From Carya illinoinensis (Eukaryota > Streptophyta > Magnoliopsida > Fagales > Juglandaceae): a stretch of DNA of 64,000 nt. The notes under the pieces are model-generated. The model made no database searches. It was not told where the DNA came from and saw only the letters and a program-made list of their open reading frames with translations. The first letter of the stretch is position 1. Each line of letters opens with the position of its first letter. The DNA lies in assembly GCF_018687715.1 (NCBI RefSeq), contig NC_056762.1, forward strand, positions 34,460,864-34,524,863, given 5' to 3'. Positions 49,208 to 61,650 of the stretch are shown one piece after another. Both the position numbers and the translations under genes were made by a program.

Positions 49208-52200
49208 GGTGGCCGGACCTCACTTTTTTCTCAAAGAGAGTATGCTGGGAACTGCACACTCCAAAACTATGTATAACATTACCCATTTCTTAAAGTTCAA
49301 AAGCTTTATATATGGAAATCTGTTAGTAATATTTTTCTCTTCATAAAAAAGAGACGTACTCCAAATTTAGCTAATATGCCCATTAAACATCTCACTTTGG
49401 ATTAGGCATTGGTATGTATGTTGAGCTACAGTAACAGCCAAATGAATTTTATATTATTTCTCACTCCTTTGTAAATATATTTTGTATATATTTTAATATT
49501 TTGTTATTTGAAAATTAAGTTAATTTAGGTTGATAGATAGATTTTATGTATTTTAATACGTAGATTGTTGAAAATTATGAAAATAAAAATAAAAAGTATT
49601 TGAAAGTAAATAATGCATTAAATAAGTAGATAAAATAATTAAAAATAATATTATTTTATTATTTTAAGAAGTGATATGGCAAATCTAATATGTAGTTTTG
49701 CGTTATTAGCCAAAATGTAAAAATTGACATATTTTTCAAACTTGTCTATAATCTTGCCTAAACCAATGAGAATGCTATAAAAAATAAAAAAATAAAAAAA
49801 ATATGTAACCTGTAAAAAGCATACCTTTGGAAATATAGAAAGTCCATGGAGAAGGCATAGTTGGGGGAGGAAAGCATAGAGAGTGAGAGGAATAAACCAG
49901 GTGGGCCATAAACAATAATGAGTATAGGCCAGCCCCATAACTGGGCCCAAAGATCTAGTACCGGAGGTTAAGGGACTAAAACTGGAGAAGGCAATCTGGA
50001 GACCGCCAATGCACCTTCGCTGGACTTGGTTTAGGACATCGACGAGGCTAATTGGTGCATCACCCAAAAAGGCTGCCCTCTTAGGGTTGCAAAATGTGGA
50101 CCTCCATCCCTCGCTTTGTAGCCGAAGCCCCGTGGAGAAGTCCTCTATCAGTGATCCATATCTGTAGCCCACCTATATGTCCAATTTATACATCGAATCC
50201 ATTTATTCTTATTCAAACCATAATTCCCTTTCTGAATTCCAATGCTCTACAAATATCTTGTTATATTAGCATACAATTAAGCGGATTGGGATTCTTGATT
50301 ATTTGGATGAATTGAATGGTTCAATACAAAGAGAAATATGTATAGTATTAAATGGATATCTGGAGTTCATATTGTTAGAAAATCCTACTCGTGTGCATTC
50401 AATGTTGTAGAATATGGAGTTTATATATATAGTATTAAATGCATATATGGAGTTCACATTATGCGTCTATCTCTTTCCAAAATTTAAATACAATTAATTA
50501 AAATGAACAATTCATTTCCAGTTAAATGGGAGACAATAAGAAAAAACTAAGAGCTTTCCAAGATCATTGTTTAATTGATGATTGACCCATGTGCTATAAA
50601 TGGTAAACTTTTTTTCGAAGAGTTTTATGATCAAGTACTAAATTAAATCGTTTGCAGTTTTCCATTTGTACTAGTTTAATACTATGGTGCTAAATAATAA
50701 GAAACTCACCTCATAACCCCATTTGGTCTTGTACTCATAGTTACACCCTGCAACCTTGTGTGCCAATTCCAAAACCGGTTGGGACTGGATGAACTTGTCG
50801 ACAACATTGTTGGGGCCAAGTTCGGGGATCTCTGGTGGCACAATGGTTGATGGGCCTCCAAAGAAAGCTCGCCGGTTGAAGAAACATCCGGTTCCAAAAT
50901 AATTAGGGCCCAAAACTCCATCCAATCCCAAGGGATTACAACAAAACACACGTCTATATTCACAACTATATGTATCATTCTTGTTGATCCCATGAAAGAT
51001 TTGAGGGAATTGAACATATGCTAATTGCGACATGAGTTTAGGGTCTAATAGGTAACACAATGCTCGAAGAGGTGTCCGTGGGTCATTAGAATACATGTCA
51101 CAATCCAAGTTGAGGATTATGGGTGCATTGGTCATGGCAGCTGACACTCGAAGCTTCAATACATGATGACAATTAAGAGGAAAAAAAATTATAAATACAT
51201 GAAAATTAATGATAAAAAACTATTAACAGGAAATAATATTGTGGAGCATTTTGGCACAGATACAGGAAAGCTTACCAAAACGTTGAGGGCACCTGCCTTG
51301 AAATTGTGGGATGAAGTCCTACTCTTTTCCCTAGAGACATAGATGAGGTTTGGCATCAAATGGTTCGTCACGTCTTTGTTTTTACCACTGTCTAATAAGA
51401 CCTGCCCATGGTTGAATTAAGTTGCCAATTAATATCTAATTAGGAACTAATAAACTTAATACAGTAAGGAAAATACTATTTGTACTTGTAAGTTTTAATT
51501 ACATAACAATATGTATTAACGTGTCAGCTATTGATATATTGAAGATTATGGAATTTAAAATTTAAAATTTGAATTTAAAAAAATGATAAAATGAGTTTTA
51601 TAAGTAACATTGTAAATAAAATGTAAATGTTAAGGACGAGTAGCACTTGTACGTCATAGTATAAATGTAGGTACCTGAATGACAGTGGGATGATCGTGGC
51701 AGGTAAATTCATGATTTGTCCATTTGCTGAAAGCCTTACGCTCAAGCTCCTCAATGATATACTCTTCGCCAACTTTCCCTTTCTCAAGGACTTTCTCAAC
51801 CCTTTCTTTCATGCTTTCATACATTTTCTGTGATATCATACGTTGAGAACAAGAGGAGTATTGATAAGTTAATAAACGAATCGACAATGAGATAGTCGCA
51901 TTAACCCAACGAAATCAAACACAAAGAGTTTCTCAATATAAAGTAGAGAATGACATATAAGGAAATTAAGCTAGGGAAAATCATCTTGACCATCAACAAT
52001 ATTCAATAATTGAGGCATTGATTAATTGCTTAAAGAATAATTATATTTGAAAGTCTTTACACCCCACACCATTTAAGTGATATAATTTGATTTAGAAAAT
52101 AGATTTTAAATTTTAAATATTACAAATCAAATTATACTTTGTGAATAGTGTATAGTGTAAAAGCTTTCAAATACCACGACTCTTATATGGTTATAAATGT

Positions 52201-54320
52201 CATACAATAAATTATATTGTATGCGTAACCTAGTAGATGACATTAATAGACGTCCCCCCCTCCACCCCCCCCCCCCCAAAAAAAATAGTACTCTTTAATT
52301 TGTCTCACTAAACTTATAATTGGAAACGTCCAAATAAGCTTCCCATAAAATAGACAAACTAAAAACAGTAATTATTGTTGCGAAGAGGATTTATTTCCCT
52401 ACTTGGGCCGTGTGGGGTTGGGCCTAATGAGGCCATTCAAATGCGTTGCTGGTCACATCACCCGCTCAGACCACGACCCACATTGTCGGACAAGCAGGCA
52501 TGCTGCATTAAATGGTTTGGGAAGCCAACACGCAACAATAGAGCCAGACTTCTAGTCACCACTATGGACAATGTAATGTGCACGCCTCCCACCTCTCACC
52601 TGTTGCAGGGGACAAACTAGCGACCCACACACAATGTGGCAGGGCAAAGATTGACATGACAGAGGAGGAAAAATGCCACCAACATAGTGTCCCATACACT
52701 CTACCACGATCGACTAGCAGTGAGCAGGGACCAACACGAATGGGTATATAAACGCGTCCCAAGTTTAGATAGAACAATATGAACACTCTCCTTGTAGATC
52801 CATACCCTAAGAGATAATTCTGACTTAGGCATGGGAAGTATACTACACCACCTTAAGCCCTCATCTGCTTGAGTCTTGCAGATTTCACGGAAGAATTACT
52901 AAGTTGCCCAGGCTAAGAAACATGACATCAACAATTATGGTTTATAGGTACTTAATTATCTCAAGCAGTCATATTTATCAAGTCTTGGAGCACTCTTTGT
53001 CGTCGTGCATAATTGGGGGCAAACACATTTTCCTGATCTTTACTCTTTTGTTTCCTTTTGCCTTCTCGCAACTTATGCCATTTGTTTTTGGCTAAGCAAG
53101 CAGTTGGCCTTATAATGAGAGCCTTAATTTGGGTCTCAAATGTTTAGGAGACAACCTTATATATTTTGGAGAGTTTTACTTGTTTATTTACCATATATAT
53201 CATTTCTAAGTATTTCTAATTAATTTGTATCGCTTATAATATTAATGTTGTATCTATTAAATATAATTTAAAATCAACATAAAATACAATAAAAAGTAAA
53301 ATTATTTTTCCTACCTTCCAAACAAGTACTGCCAATTGATATATATTCCGAACAAGTACTGACAATTACTTTTGCTTTTGTCACGAGCTACAGGTTCGGC
53401 TTATATTGTCACGTGGACCCGGTGCGATTAAGATATTACAAATTAAATATTGAACACAATGATATTGTAAATTTAGGCCGACTTAATTAACCATTGGGTT
53501 ACTTTCACATCATCAATATCGTGTGCTCACAAATTAAAACAAAATATATAAATATACATATATATATGTATATTTAAAATCAAAATATATAAATATACAT
53601 ATATATGTATATATATATATATATATATTGTGCTGACCCGATTATTTAAACTAGACTTTACAATCCATTTACAATTTATCATATTTAATAATTACTCGGT
53701 ATTACCTGAATCTCCTCTACATCAGAGAACCATGAAGAGTAATTTGTTGTAAAATAAGCTTCAGGACTCCTCTCTATTATATTATTCTTCCTGCAGAATG
53801 GTAACCAGTGATATGCAAATTTAGCAGCTTCCATGCAAGCAAAGAGTGTCACCTGCGATCCCCCATCATCCGATACATAAATCGAAATATTCTCCGACGG
53901 ATAGTCATAAGCCATGACCGATAAGACTGTGCTCACCAGCCTCATCGGCGGCTCCTTGTACGGATCAGTTGTGCAAATAAATACATCCAGTGCAGGAAAG
54001 CTTGAAGAAGATTTTTTTGATAATAGTAGCTTTTGAAGATTTTCAGGATATTCGTCACGGTAAACGATGGTCATGAGAAAACACTGATAAGTGAACCACA
54101 AAAAGGCAAGAAAAATATCGGAGATGAGAAAAGAGAGGGAGATGAGGAAGGATGCGAAGGTGGTGGAGTGGATGAGCTTGAGTGCATGGCGATAGAGCAG
54201 CAGTAGGATGGCACAGAAGTAAACTGCCGCAAACATGCGGTTGAAGGCTGTGCGACGTGCGTGTCGAAGCCTGTGAAGGAGAGGAGAGCGCGCGGGAGAG
54301 GTACTCAGGCTCTGATCCAT
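48178..54320 (-). CDS. CslG: Cellulose synthase-like protein G, gene B (746 residues), QxxRW changed to QxxRR
   Basis: Exons on the minus strand: 54320-53706, 51827-51675, 51401-51276, 51153-50710, 50172-49825, 48732-48178. Boundaries and phases are those of gene A; exon 4 is two codons shorter (near residue 422). No stop or frameshift was found. DDGG (151-154), NLDCDMYSND (DxD at 315-317) and IED are kept. The GT2 signature reads QVQRR at 495-499 because codon 50016-50014 is AGG, where gene A has TGG. In GT2 synthases this Trp helps hold the acceptor end, so catalysis or acceptor choice may be altered. Introns 1 and 5 are much longer than in gene A owing to insertions. Expression cannot be judged from sequence. 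Confidence 0.92.
48830..49260. repeat. Insertion in intron 5 of gene B, with T34 run
   Basis: Intron 5 is 1092 bp here against 217 bp in gene A. The extra DNA includes an unbroken T-run at 49171-49204. In minus-strand sense this is a poly(A), as a retroposed sequence would leave, but the flanking body matches no family I recognise. Confidence 0.45.
52376..53100. mobile_element. Probable LTR-derived insertion in intron 1 of gene B
   Basis: Aligned introns part company at TGTTGCGAAG (52376), after AATTATTG shared with 27480. The insert contains ATTCTGACTTAGGCAT (about 52818), a phrase typical of the 3' half of many plant gypsy LTRs. No second LTR or coding region is present, so a solo or fragmentary LTR is the simplest reading. 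The right border is uncertain. Confidence 0.35.
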
Positions 54321-54367
54321 GTATTTAGGTGGTGTACAGCAGTTCTTGAGGAGTGACGGTAAGGATA

Positions 54368-54374
54368 CTTTATA
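54368..54374 (-). promoter_or_regulatory. Candidate TATA box of CslG gene B
   Basis: TATAAAG on the minus strand about 50 bases upstream of the ATG. It lies where the alignment with the gene A promoter breaks down. Confidence 0.35.
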
Positions 54375-56395
54375 GGCCTATTTGGAATCTACTTTTTAAT
54401 TATGAAAAGGCTGTTTATTCTTGCAGGACAGTGTTGATATAATTATCAAATATATTTCCATCAAGAGTGGATCCATGGAAAATGCCGTATGGGTCCATGG
54501 AAAATGATATTTCCATCTAGTGGGTTGCGAGAAATGCCATCATAGTGATTTTCGTTTTTAACTTAATGGTTAATAAAAAAAATTTTAATGAGTTTATAAT
54601 TTTTTTTTAAAAAACAAATTAAGAGATTTAAGAAAAAATTACACTTATTGATAACTTTTAGTCGTGCTACTGCAAAGTGTAGCCCGAGAACGGATCACGA
54701 TAAGACCATTTGATTTTTTTTATTCTTTTTTTTTTTATATTCTCAAATATTTAAAATATATTCACAATATTATTAAACCCATTTCTAAGGACTAGTAGCA
54801 TTATTCTTATCAAAATCCACTCTCATGATTGTCGCGGTACCATTATTGCCACGAGACAATAATTAGTATCTTTCAACGTTCACTGAACCTTGAAAAACAC
54901 AATCTTTTCCATTGTCTGAACACCTTTGTAAATGTGGGGGGTGGTCCCTCAATGTGAGGGAAACCGATTCAGTAATTTGCTAATTTCTAATTTAAGTAGT
55001 TTTGTTTAATCTTACAAAATTTTTTATAAAAATAAATTTATAAATTACTGTAATTTAATATTAAATTATAATGTTATAATTTATAATATTATTTTTATTA
55101 TAAATATATATCTAATCTATAATATAAAATTATATCAATTTACGAATAATCATTAAAAGATAATGTGATGTGTGTAGTGTGGAGAGAGAAAAAAAAAAAC
55201 AAAACGAGAAAATTCTGGCCATACGTGAGAAAGATTAATAAGAACATTTAAAAATCGATCAAGAAAAACAAAAGACTTTCTATTTTATTCTTCACGTCCA
55301 TGATTACATCTTAGATCATTATATAGGAATCCGAAGATAAAGAAAGAAATAAAGAATATCACTACTGTATAAACAAATAGTTTAAGAGTAAGCATGACAC
55401 AATGTCCAAGATAGAATATATTCTCTATTTTTATATCACATATATTTTATTTTGACACCTTATCCTGGGTTCTAACATTCGCCATTTTTTTTTTTATATT
55501 TATTATATAGAAATGATAGAAATGAGAATGCTTCTGACTTAATGTTCTGTTTCTTTAGAAAAACCTCATTTTTTGAAAGTTGTGGTATAAAAGTTCACGA
55601 TTATTATGGAGCTCGACTAAAAAATATTGATTCATTGTTTAGGGACATGGATTTAGTGTTAGTGTTAATTAATAAGTTGAAACAACTTTGTAAGTAGACT
55701 TTATATATAGAAATTGAAAAGATCAAATTCTACCAAGTTTCAAATTTATAAGGAAAATTGTTTGGAATTGTAAAACTGTTTTGGCCTCATGTGGTTGATA
55801 GAGTATACTAAAATCAATTCAGTTCAGTCTAATTTCAAGTCGAGTCAAACATCTAGATTTCAAATACACAATTCTTAAATCATTAAATTCATCTTAATTC
55901 AAAACCTTCTTACACGCGAGATTTAAAGTTTTTTTCAACTCAACACTTCTTTATAAGTGGAATCTACAACCTTTTTTAATTTTTTATAAATAAATTAAAA
56001 TTCATCTTAACATCGAAACACATTTTAGGTGAGTCCTACAAAAATATTTCATCATCTCAACTCATTATTATTTATAGAGAGTTTGACTCATCTTAACTCA
56101 GCTCAACATCCATCGCATATTAAAAATTTATCTTTTTCTCACACTTTTATCAAAGTTTTAAGAAATTGATATGATTTTGATGAGATTTCAATATGTTATT
56201 CTTGATGGTGAGAAATTTATTTTGATTAGAGCTAATAATTGTGTTGGATGGAGGGGCACCCACGTGGATAGACCCCTCCTCTCTTGTGCGTTACAAGCAG
56301 AAGTAACACGTGGCATTAAGGCTATGCGTTACACGGCTTATAACATCTAATGCATGGCTTTGGGTTACCTTCATAGTAAAGGTTGGCCTTTAAAA

Positions 56396-56722
56396 CCAGT
56401 CGTGTAGGGTAGGCTATATATAACCTCCATTATTTAATTCTTATTTTTTACTTGAACAGTAGAATCTCTTTCTTTTTTATTATTTCTTGAAATAAACATT
56501 TAAGTTGTAAATTTATTAAGTGTCACTCTAGTTTCATATTACATAGTACACTTTATCATTAAGAAAAAATTTTTAAAATTTGTCAATTTAGAAAAACTTA
56601 TGGAGTAACTTTATAAATTAATCTTGAAGTACTTTTCTAAATTGGGGGTTATATATGGCCTACCCTACACGACTGGTTATAATCAAGAATCACTTTATAA
56701 ATTAATCTTGAAGTACTTTTCT
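56396..56722. repeat. Inverted repeat with direct-repeat-flanked insertion
   Basis: CCAGTCGTGTAGGGTAGGCT and the next ten bases (56396-56425) recur inverted at 56647-56676 with one mismatch in 30. The inverted copy sits in an insert of about 50 bp between two direct copies of a 31-bp sequence, CTTTATAAATTAATCTTGAA and on, at about 56609-56639 and 56692-56722. This is the pattern of a locally templated repair event. Confidence 0.8.
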
Positions 56723-57039
56723 ACTGTATTTTTTAACAAATTGAAATTACTCTTTGGTTGTTTGCTACAAGTGCTCACTTGTTGAGATTTTCCACGTTGT
56801 TCTGGTTGATATCTACCTATGTGGAGATGATTACGTTGAACCATAAATATAAATATATTTTAATTTAATGTATTGGTAGCCTTTAGCGGTTGTTTTAAAA
56901 AAGATAATTATTAATAATAATGAAAGTCTTAACCGGATTAGGTGTGGCATGATTTATAGGCATCTTCTTTTTAATTACGTTTTTTATTTTAAATAAAAAC
57001 TTTTTGGTGAAAAAAGTAGTCTATTCTTGATATCGGTTT

Positions 57040-57160
57040 TTCTTTGTCTTTTTTTTTTTTAAGAGAATTTTGGAAGGAGATCCAACCCCAAACCTCTCTT
57101 TTGGAGGTGGGGCTTCATGCCATCAGGCCTTTGGCCTTTGGCATGGCAGTAGTACTACCC
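57040..57160 (-). mobile_element. SINE-like fragment
   Basis: A T-run (57048-57060) is followed by GGAAGGAGATCCAACCCC, TTTTGGAGGTGGGG and ATGCCATCAGGCC. In minus-strand sense this is a body with a degenerate tRNA-type B box (GGTTxGAxxCC-like) and a 3' A-run. The piece at 62160-62255 has the same layout. Confidence 0.35.
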
Positions 57161-57969
57161 CAAGACAATAATTAGTCTGAGACTACGATCTTTCAAAGTT
57201 AACAGGACCTTGAAAAAAACAATCTTCTCCAAAGCACGCGGTTTATGAACATCAATAATCATCCATTGCCTGAACACCTTCGCAAAGTACAAAGTTGCTT
57301 TACTGGATCATCGATATATATATATACACATCAGCTGTGGTTTAATGTTCATGTTCAAGGCACGTTTACCTAATTCAAGGCACGTTTTCCTAGTATCTTG
57401 TTGTGTTCTTAGTTATTAGAACTTTAGTGCTAATACGTTTGTGTTGTATGTAATGAATCTTAATCAATTTGTGTTATTTGCTTCTATACTAGGTAAACGT
57501 GCCCAGGACAAAAACAGTCTGTAATATGCTTGGGGTTGACTAGAGAATAAACAGATCCTACAAAAGGTCAAGACAATAAACATGGGCAAAGAAATAAAAA
57601 CCAATATTTCAAACATGGCATAATTTTTACATTCTTTTTGTGGTATAATAAAGTAAGATAAAGTGTTGGAGTTGGGTACGTGCTTGAAGAGTTTGGGCTT
57701 TATTTTTTTGTAAGAATAAAGCTAGAACCATCGAGGATGGGTCCAAAGGAAGGGTTTTGATTTTTTTTTTTTAATTTTTTTTTTAATTTATATATATAAT
57801 TTATACTTGATGATTAAGAAAATATTTTTTAATGATATTATAAATTTTTTTAAAAATAATTGAGTGTAAAAAATGAATAAAAAAAGAAAAATAAAAAATA
57901 AAAAAAGCCGAATGACCTTATCAAGCTCCATTTTCAAACTACACGCTTGATGGGTGCACTACAAGAAAT

Positions 57970-58590
57970 TAGACCTTTTGCAGCGCTTAAAATCGTTGCA
58001 AATACATTCAAAAAACACTGTAATTGATCAATTGCAGCGTTATTACCCTCCTTGCATGTTCGACAATATAAAAGTGATATTTTTTATCAATAGCAACGTT
58101 ATTGAAAAAACGCTGCAAAAGACTTCATTTGCAGCGTTTCTAAACCACTGCAAACTCACTAATTTCACGCTGCAAAAGGCCACCCCATGTGCCTGCCATG
58201 GCGCTGCATTTGATCAATTGCAGCGAAATTTATCCTTGCTATATCATTAAATTTCGCTGCAATAGCCTCCCAACAACAGCAGCGCTACATTTGGTTCGTT
58301 GCTTTTGCCTTTTTTTGCAACACTTAAAATCGCTGCAATTGATTTATAAGCGCTGCAATTTGCGTACGTCAAAAGCAACATACCATTCTAGCGCTGCTTT
58401 TGATACTTTTTGCAAGGACTAAAATCGCTGCAAAAAATCAAAAAGCGCTGCAAATGCGCAAAAGCAACGCTTGCTTCCTTTGTTGCATTTTGCATACTTT
58501 TCAAGGACTAAAATAGCTGAAACTGATGATTTGCAACGAATTTTGGCCTATTTGCATCGACTAAAAATCGCTGCAAATACTTAATTACAA
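57970..58590. repeat. Left subterminal repeat field of CACTA III
   Basis: AAATCGCTGCAA, AGCGCTGCAA and TTGCAGCG-type words occur every 20-40 bases in both orientations, the same motif as in CACTA II. ORFs at 57954-58250 and 58189-58422 merely traverse this repeat. Confidence 0.82.
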
Positions 58591-60869
58591 AATTAAAAAA
58601 AAAATTACTACTGAAACATACAGTTTCAGTAATTTTTTTCACTTGTATTTGAAGCAAAGTTAGTAGATCAACTAGGATTTAATTCCCTTTACTTAATAAT
58701 ACAAAGGGTACATAGAAAATAACAACAAAGTACATTCAGTATACAACAAGTAGAAATATGTTCAGTACATTCAGTATACAACAAGTAGAAATATGTTTAG
58801 TACATAGCCAAGCAGAAACTTCAAATCGATCCTAAGTGCACTTCATCACTGTCAACTAAAAGTAATTGCTCCCATATTCAAAGGCATACCTGTATATGAG
58901 TTTTCTGGAAAGACGCAATACCAACTGATTAGTAGAACAAAAAACCTGGAAAGTGGAGCATGATCTCATTGCAAACAGGAGAAAGCCTTATTATAGGTAA
59001 AGAATGCATGAAAACCTACTTTTCATAGTAGTTGTAACACATCAGCATTAATCTAATTTACTAATCTCAAAGTAGAACTTCATTCAAGTAAAGTACAACT
59101 TTAGAATCAAACCTCTTTTTATTAAAATTCTGGAAAAATGTGTATTGTTAACACTAGAAGCTCATCAATAACTGTCCAAACCAAAACTCCTATACAAATT
59201 TACAAACAATTTGTTAATTTACATTATATGGCCACAGTTACATTATACATACACAAACACATGCATAGGCAATTTATAAAAAAGTAGTGACTGCTGTCCA
59301 AGAAGGGCCTAATTAGTTAGAGTATATATATATATATATGTACTCCTATCTCTCGTGTGCATTAGCTATTGCTTATAACACCAACATATACAATGTTCTA
59401 AACCAGCTCTCTAAAGAGATGTATATATTACAAATTCAAATGTGTATATATACACTTTTTTTATATAAGTTGTATATATACACACGCACACACAAACACA
59501 CACACACCCAATGACATATATATATATAGCTCCAAATTATAGGAAAAAAATTACAAACTCCAAAGAAATAACAGTATAGGTTGAATTTGTAAAGTGTGGC
59601 AGAAATATTATTATTTTTTACAGTTTTATCATTTCCAACCATGATATTAATGTGACAGATTTTAGGTGAACTTGCTATTTAAATGGAAGACATGATGAAT
59701 ATATATCATGTATGAATAACCTATGTCCAAAAATTGAAAGGTGTTAGGGGCAGTCTTTATTAGAGGAGCAAAATGGGGAGCAGTGGATGAAGAGACCTCA
59801 CATATTAACTACACCCATCAATTGCAGAGTAGGTGCCACATACGTGCATGTTGCAAAAAATGAAATATATGAGAAATAAAGAGATAAAGCAATAAAATCA
59901 AAGCAATAAACACAAGCTCCCAATTTGGAATAAAACTACTAGTAAGACTGTTTAGCTGTCATACCCTATAACACAAATGATATGAACAATATATTACTTA
60001 AATACACTAAGCTCATATATTAAAAAATACACTAATCTGATTTTCATTTCCTCTGCAACAGATCATATAAAGTACCAGAACACAATCATTTCAAGCAAAC
60101 CTGATTTGTTACCTACTCCACATGGCATTCCTGCAAAAGAAATTACTTCCATTCCAATTAATTAATGCAGCATTTAATTAATGCTCTCAATGCATTTATC
60201 CAGCAAAACAAAATTTTCAAAAGTATCGCCATGTTAGCTAAAGCATCAACTAGAGAATAATTAAAAAGTAAGACCGTGAGCCATCAAAACTGGAAAATTT
60301 ATCAAGATGCAGGGTGTCCCAATTTGGCTATCAGATCGACATACAGAGGCATATAGCATATACGTATGTTATATTAAGTTTTCCAACATAGACAACATTG
60401 TTGGTTTTCATGCCTTTGTATATGTGTGGTGATTTGATTAATACTATTGTCTTTGAAGTAAATAAAAAACTGGAAAGAAAATGATAGTGAACCAACTTCT
60501 CATAGAGATCCTATAAAATTAAGAGATAGCTCTTTTTTACTTAAATTGATAGTTCTTTTTTAGAAAAGAAAAATTGATAGTTCTTAACTATCAAGAAACA
60601 AAGAAAGGAGGACAAGAAGAAAAATAGAAACACAAGTATAATCTTTTAGGTAAGTTATTAAGATCCTTCTAGTCTCCAAAAAGTCAACAATCTATCTAAG
60701 ATATGATGTAAATAGTCATGGACTCAATAAATAGAATGCAGTATGACAATGAATATTCTCGACATCACTTGGCCAAACAAGCAAACACATGTGATTCCTC
60801 TTAAAATAATAGGTGGAAGACTTGAACAGAGCAACAGCACCAACTAGAGTTGAAGATACTAAAACAACC
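58591..60869. other. CACTA III interior without recognised gene
   Basis: AT-rich. It contains two adjacent 35-bp repeats at 58729-58798 (AGTACATTCAGTATACAACA onward), an (AT)n tract near 59323-59340 and a CA-rich tract at about 59480-59510. This may be downstream or intronic DNA of the captured gene on the minus strand. Confidence 0.5.
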
Positions 60870-61456
60870 TTAAAAGAACTTAGTGAATTGAGATATAACC
60901 TCCCCAAAGCAAAAATTGCTTTCCATTTGCAGAACACGACAGACAATTAGAGCACCAATGTCACGCCCAACAACTGCAATTTTTGGCTTTCTAGTTTTCA
61001 GGCACTTGTATAATTTCTCAGGACTAAAACCAATGTTGGATCCATTTTCTCTTGTTTGTGAACCGCAGTGGTTCTTTTTGATGTCATCTATTATACTAAT
61101 CCGAAGGAATGGAGGAGAACTCTCGGCTGGAAGAAAAATAAAATTTTCAGAGCAACCCTAGGTGTCCATTTCGTGTAGAATCAAAATCCTCAAAAATGGA
61201 AACCAAAATTTGAAAGCTTACCTATGTTTATCCCTCTCCTTGAGGAGATTTAGGCTAGGGTTCCACCCTTTGTACTGAAGAGACGAGCTGGAGAGGAGGC
61301 CAAGGGAGAAACGCATTAAGGAAACTGAAAACAAGTGATGATTGACATACCATTTCTTCTCAGAGCCTCGTTTGGTGGTAGATGAGCAAGGTTTGTTTGA
61401 GGTTGCAACCCTAGATCTTCTCCTAGTCCGGTCCCAACAGCTGACGAACCCTGCAT
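60870..61456 (-). CDS. Unrecognised two-exon gene fragment carried by CACTA III
   Basis: Minus strand: exon 1 61456-61351 (ATG, 35 codons plus one base), intron 61350-61127 (224 bp; donor GTATGT, acceptor TTTCTTCCAG), exon 2 61126-60870 ending TAA. Joining is phase-correct and gives about 120 residues, with no stop. Exon 1 starts MQGSSAVGTGLGEDLG; exon 2 contains FLRISIIDDIKKNHCG and RKPKIAVVGRDIGALIVCRV, which looks like a folded-domain piece but fits no family I can name. A GC-rich leader with GA repeats lies just upstream. Because it sits between CACTA ends, I infer capture of part of a host gene. The 3' end may be cut off by the capture, since further exons are not evident. Confidence 0.5.
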
Positions 61457-61489
61457 TGAACCACAAGATAAAAAATAAGACAAGCTAGA

Positions 61490-61650
61490 GAGAGGAGCAG
61501 AGTGCGAGAGAGAGAGAGGAGCAGAGCGCGGCGACGTGGTGGGGTCGCTGGCGACTGGCTGTGCGCGGCGGCGTGGGTCGAGGGAGGATCGCTGGGGGAA
61601 CGAGAGCGGGGAGAGAGTGAGGGGGGGTCTGCTGGAGGGAAAACAAAACA
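61490..61650 (-). promoter_or_regulatory. GC-rich, CpG-rich leader upstream of the CACTA III ORF
   Basis: A short island (GCGCGGCGACG, GTGCGCGGCGGCG) with (GA)n on the plus strand, that is CT-rich in the direction of the ORF, as plant 5' leaders often are. It stands out sharply from the AT-rich transposon around it and probably came with the captured gene. ORFs crossing it in other frames are composition artefacts. Confidence 0.45.

Larger units (their letters stand above)
28556..54375. repeat. Tandem duplication unit 2 (AT-rich segment, gypsy element, CslG gene B)
   Basis: Head-to-tail counterpart of about 11456-28340. Unit 2 is longer because it holds CACTA II (5.1 kb), about 8 kb of inserted DNA at 35240-43395, and insertions in introns 1 and 5 of the CslG gene. 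The two units are separated by about 215 bp (28341-28555). Confidence 0.75.
54376..57956. other. AT-rich intergenic DNA upstream of gene B
   Basis: No coding region recognised. It holds long AT stretches (55000-55150), a MITE-like block near 55820-56115 with repeated AACTCATCTTAACTCA-like words, a rearrangement scar at 56390-56725 and a SINE-like piece at 57040-57160, the last two annotated separately. Confidence 0.5.

Noticed and set aside
57954..58422. Two plus-strand ORFs at the left end of CACTA III
   Set aside because: They only traverse the subterminal repeat field.
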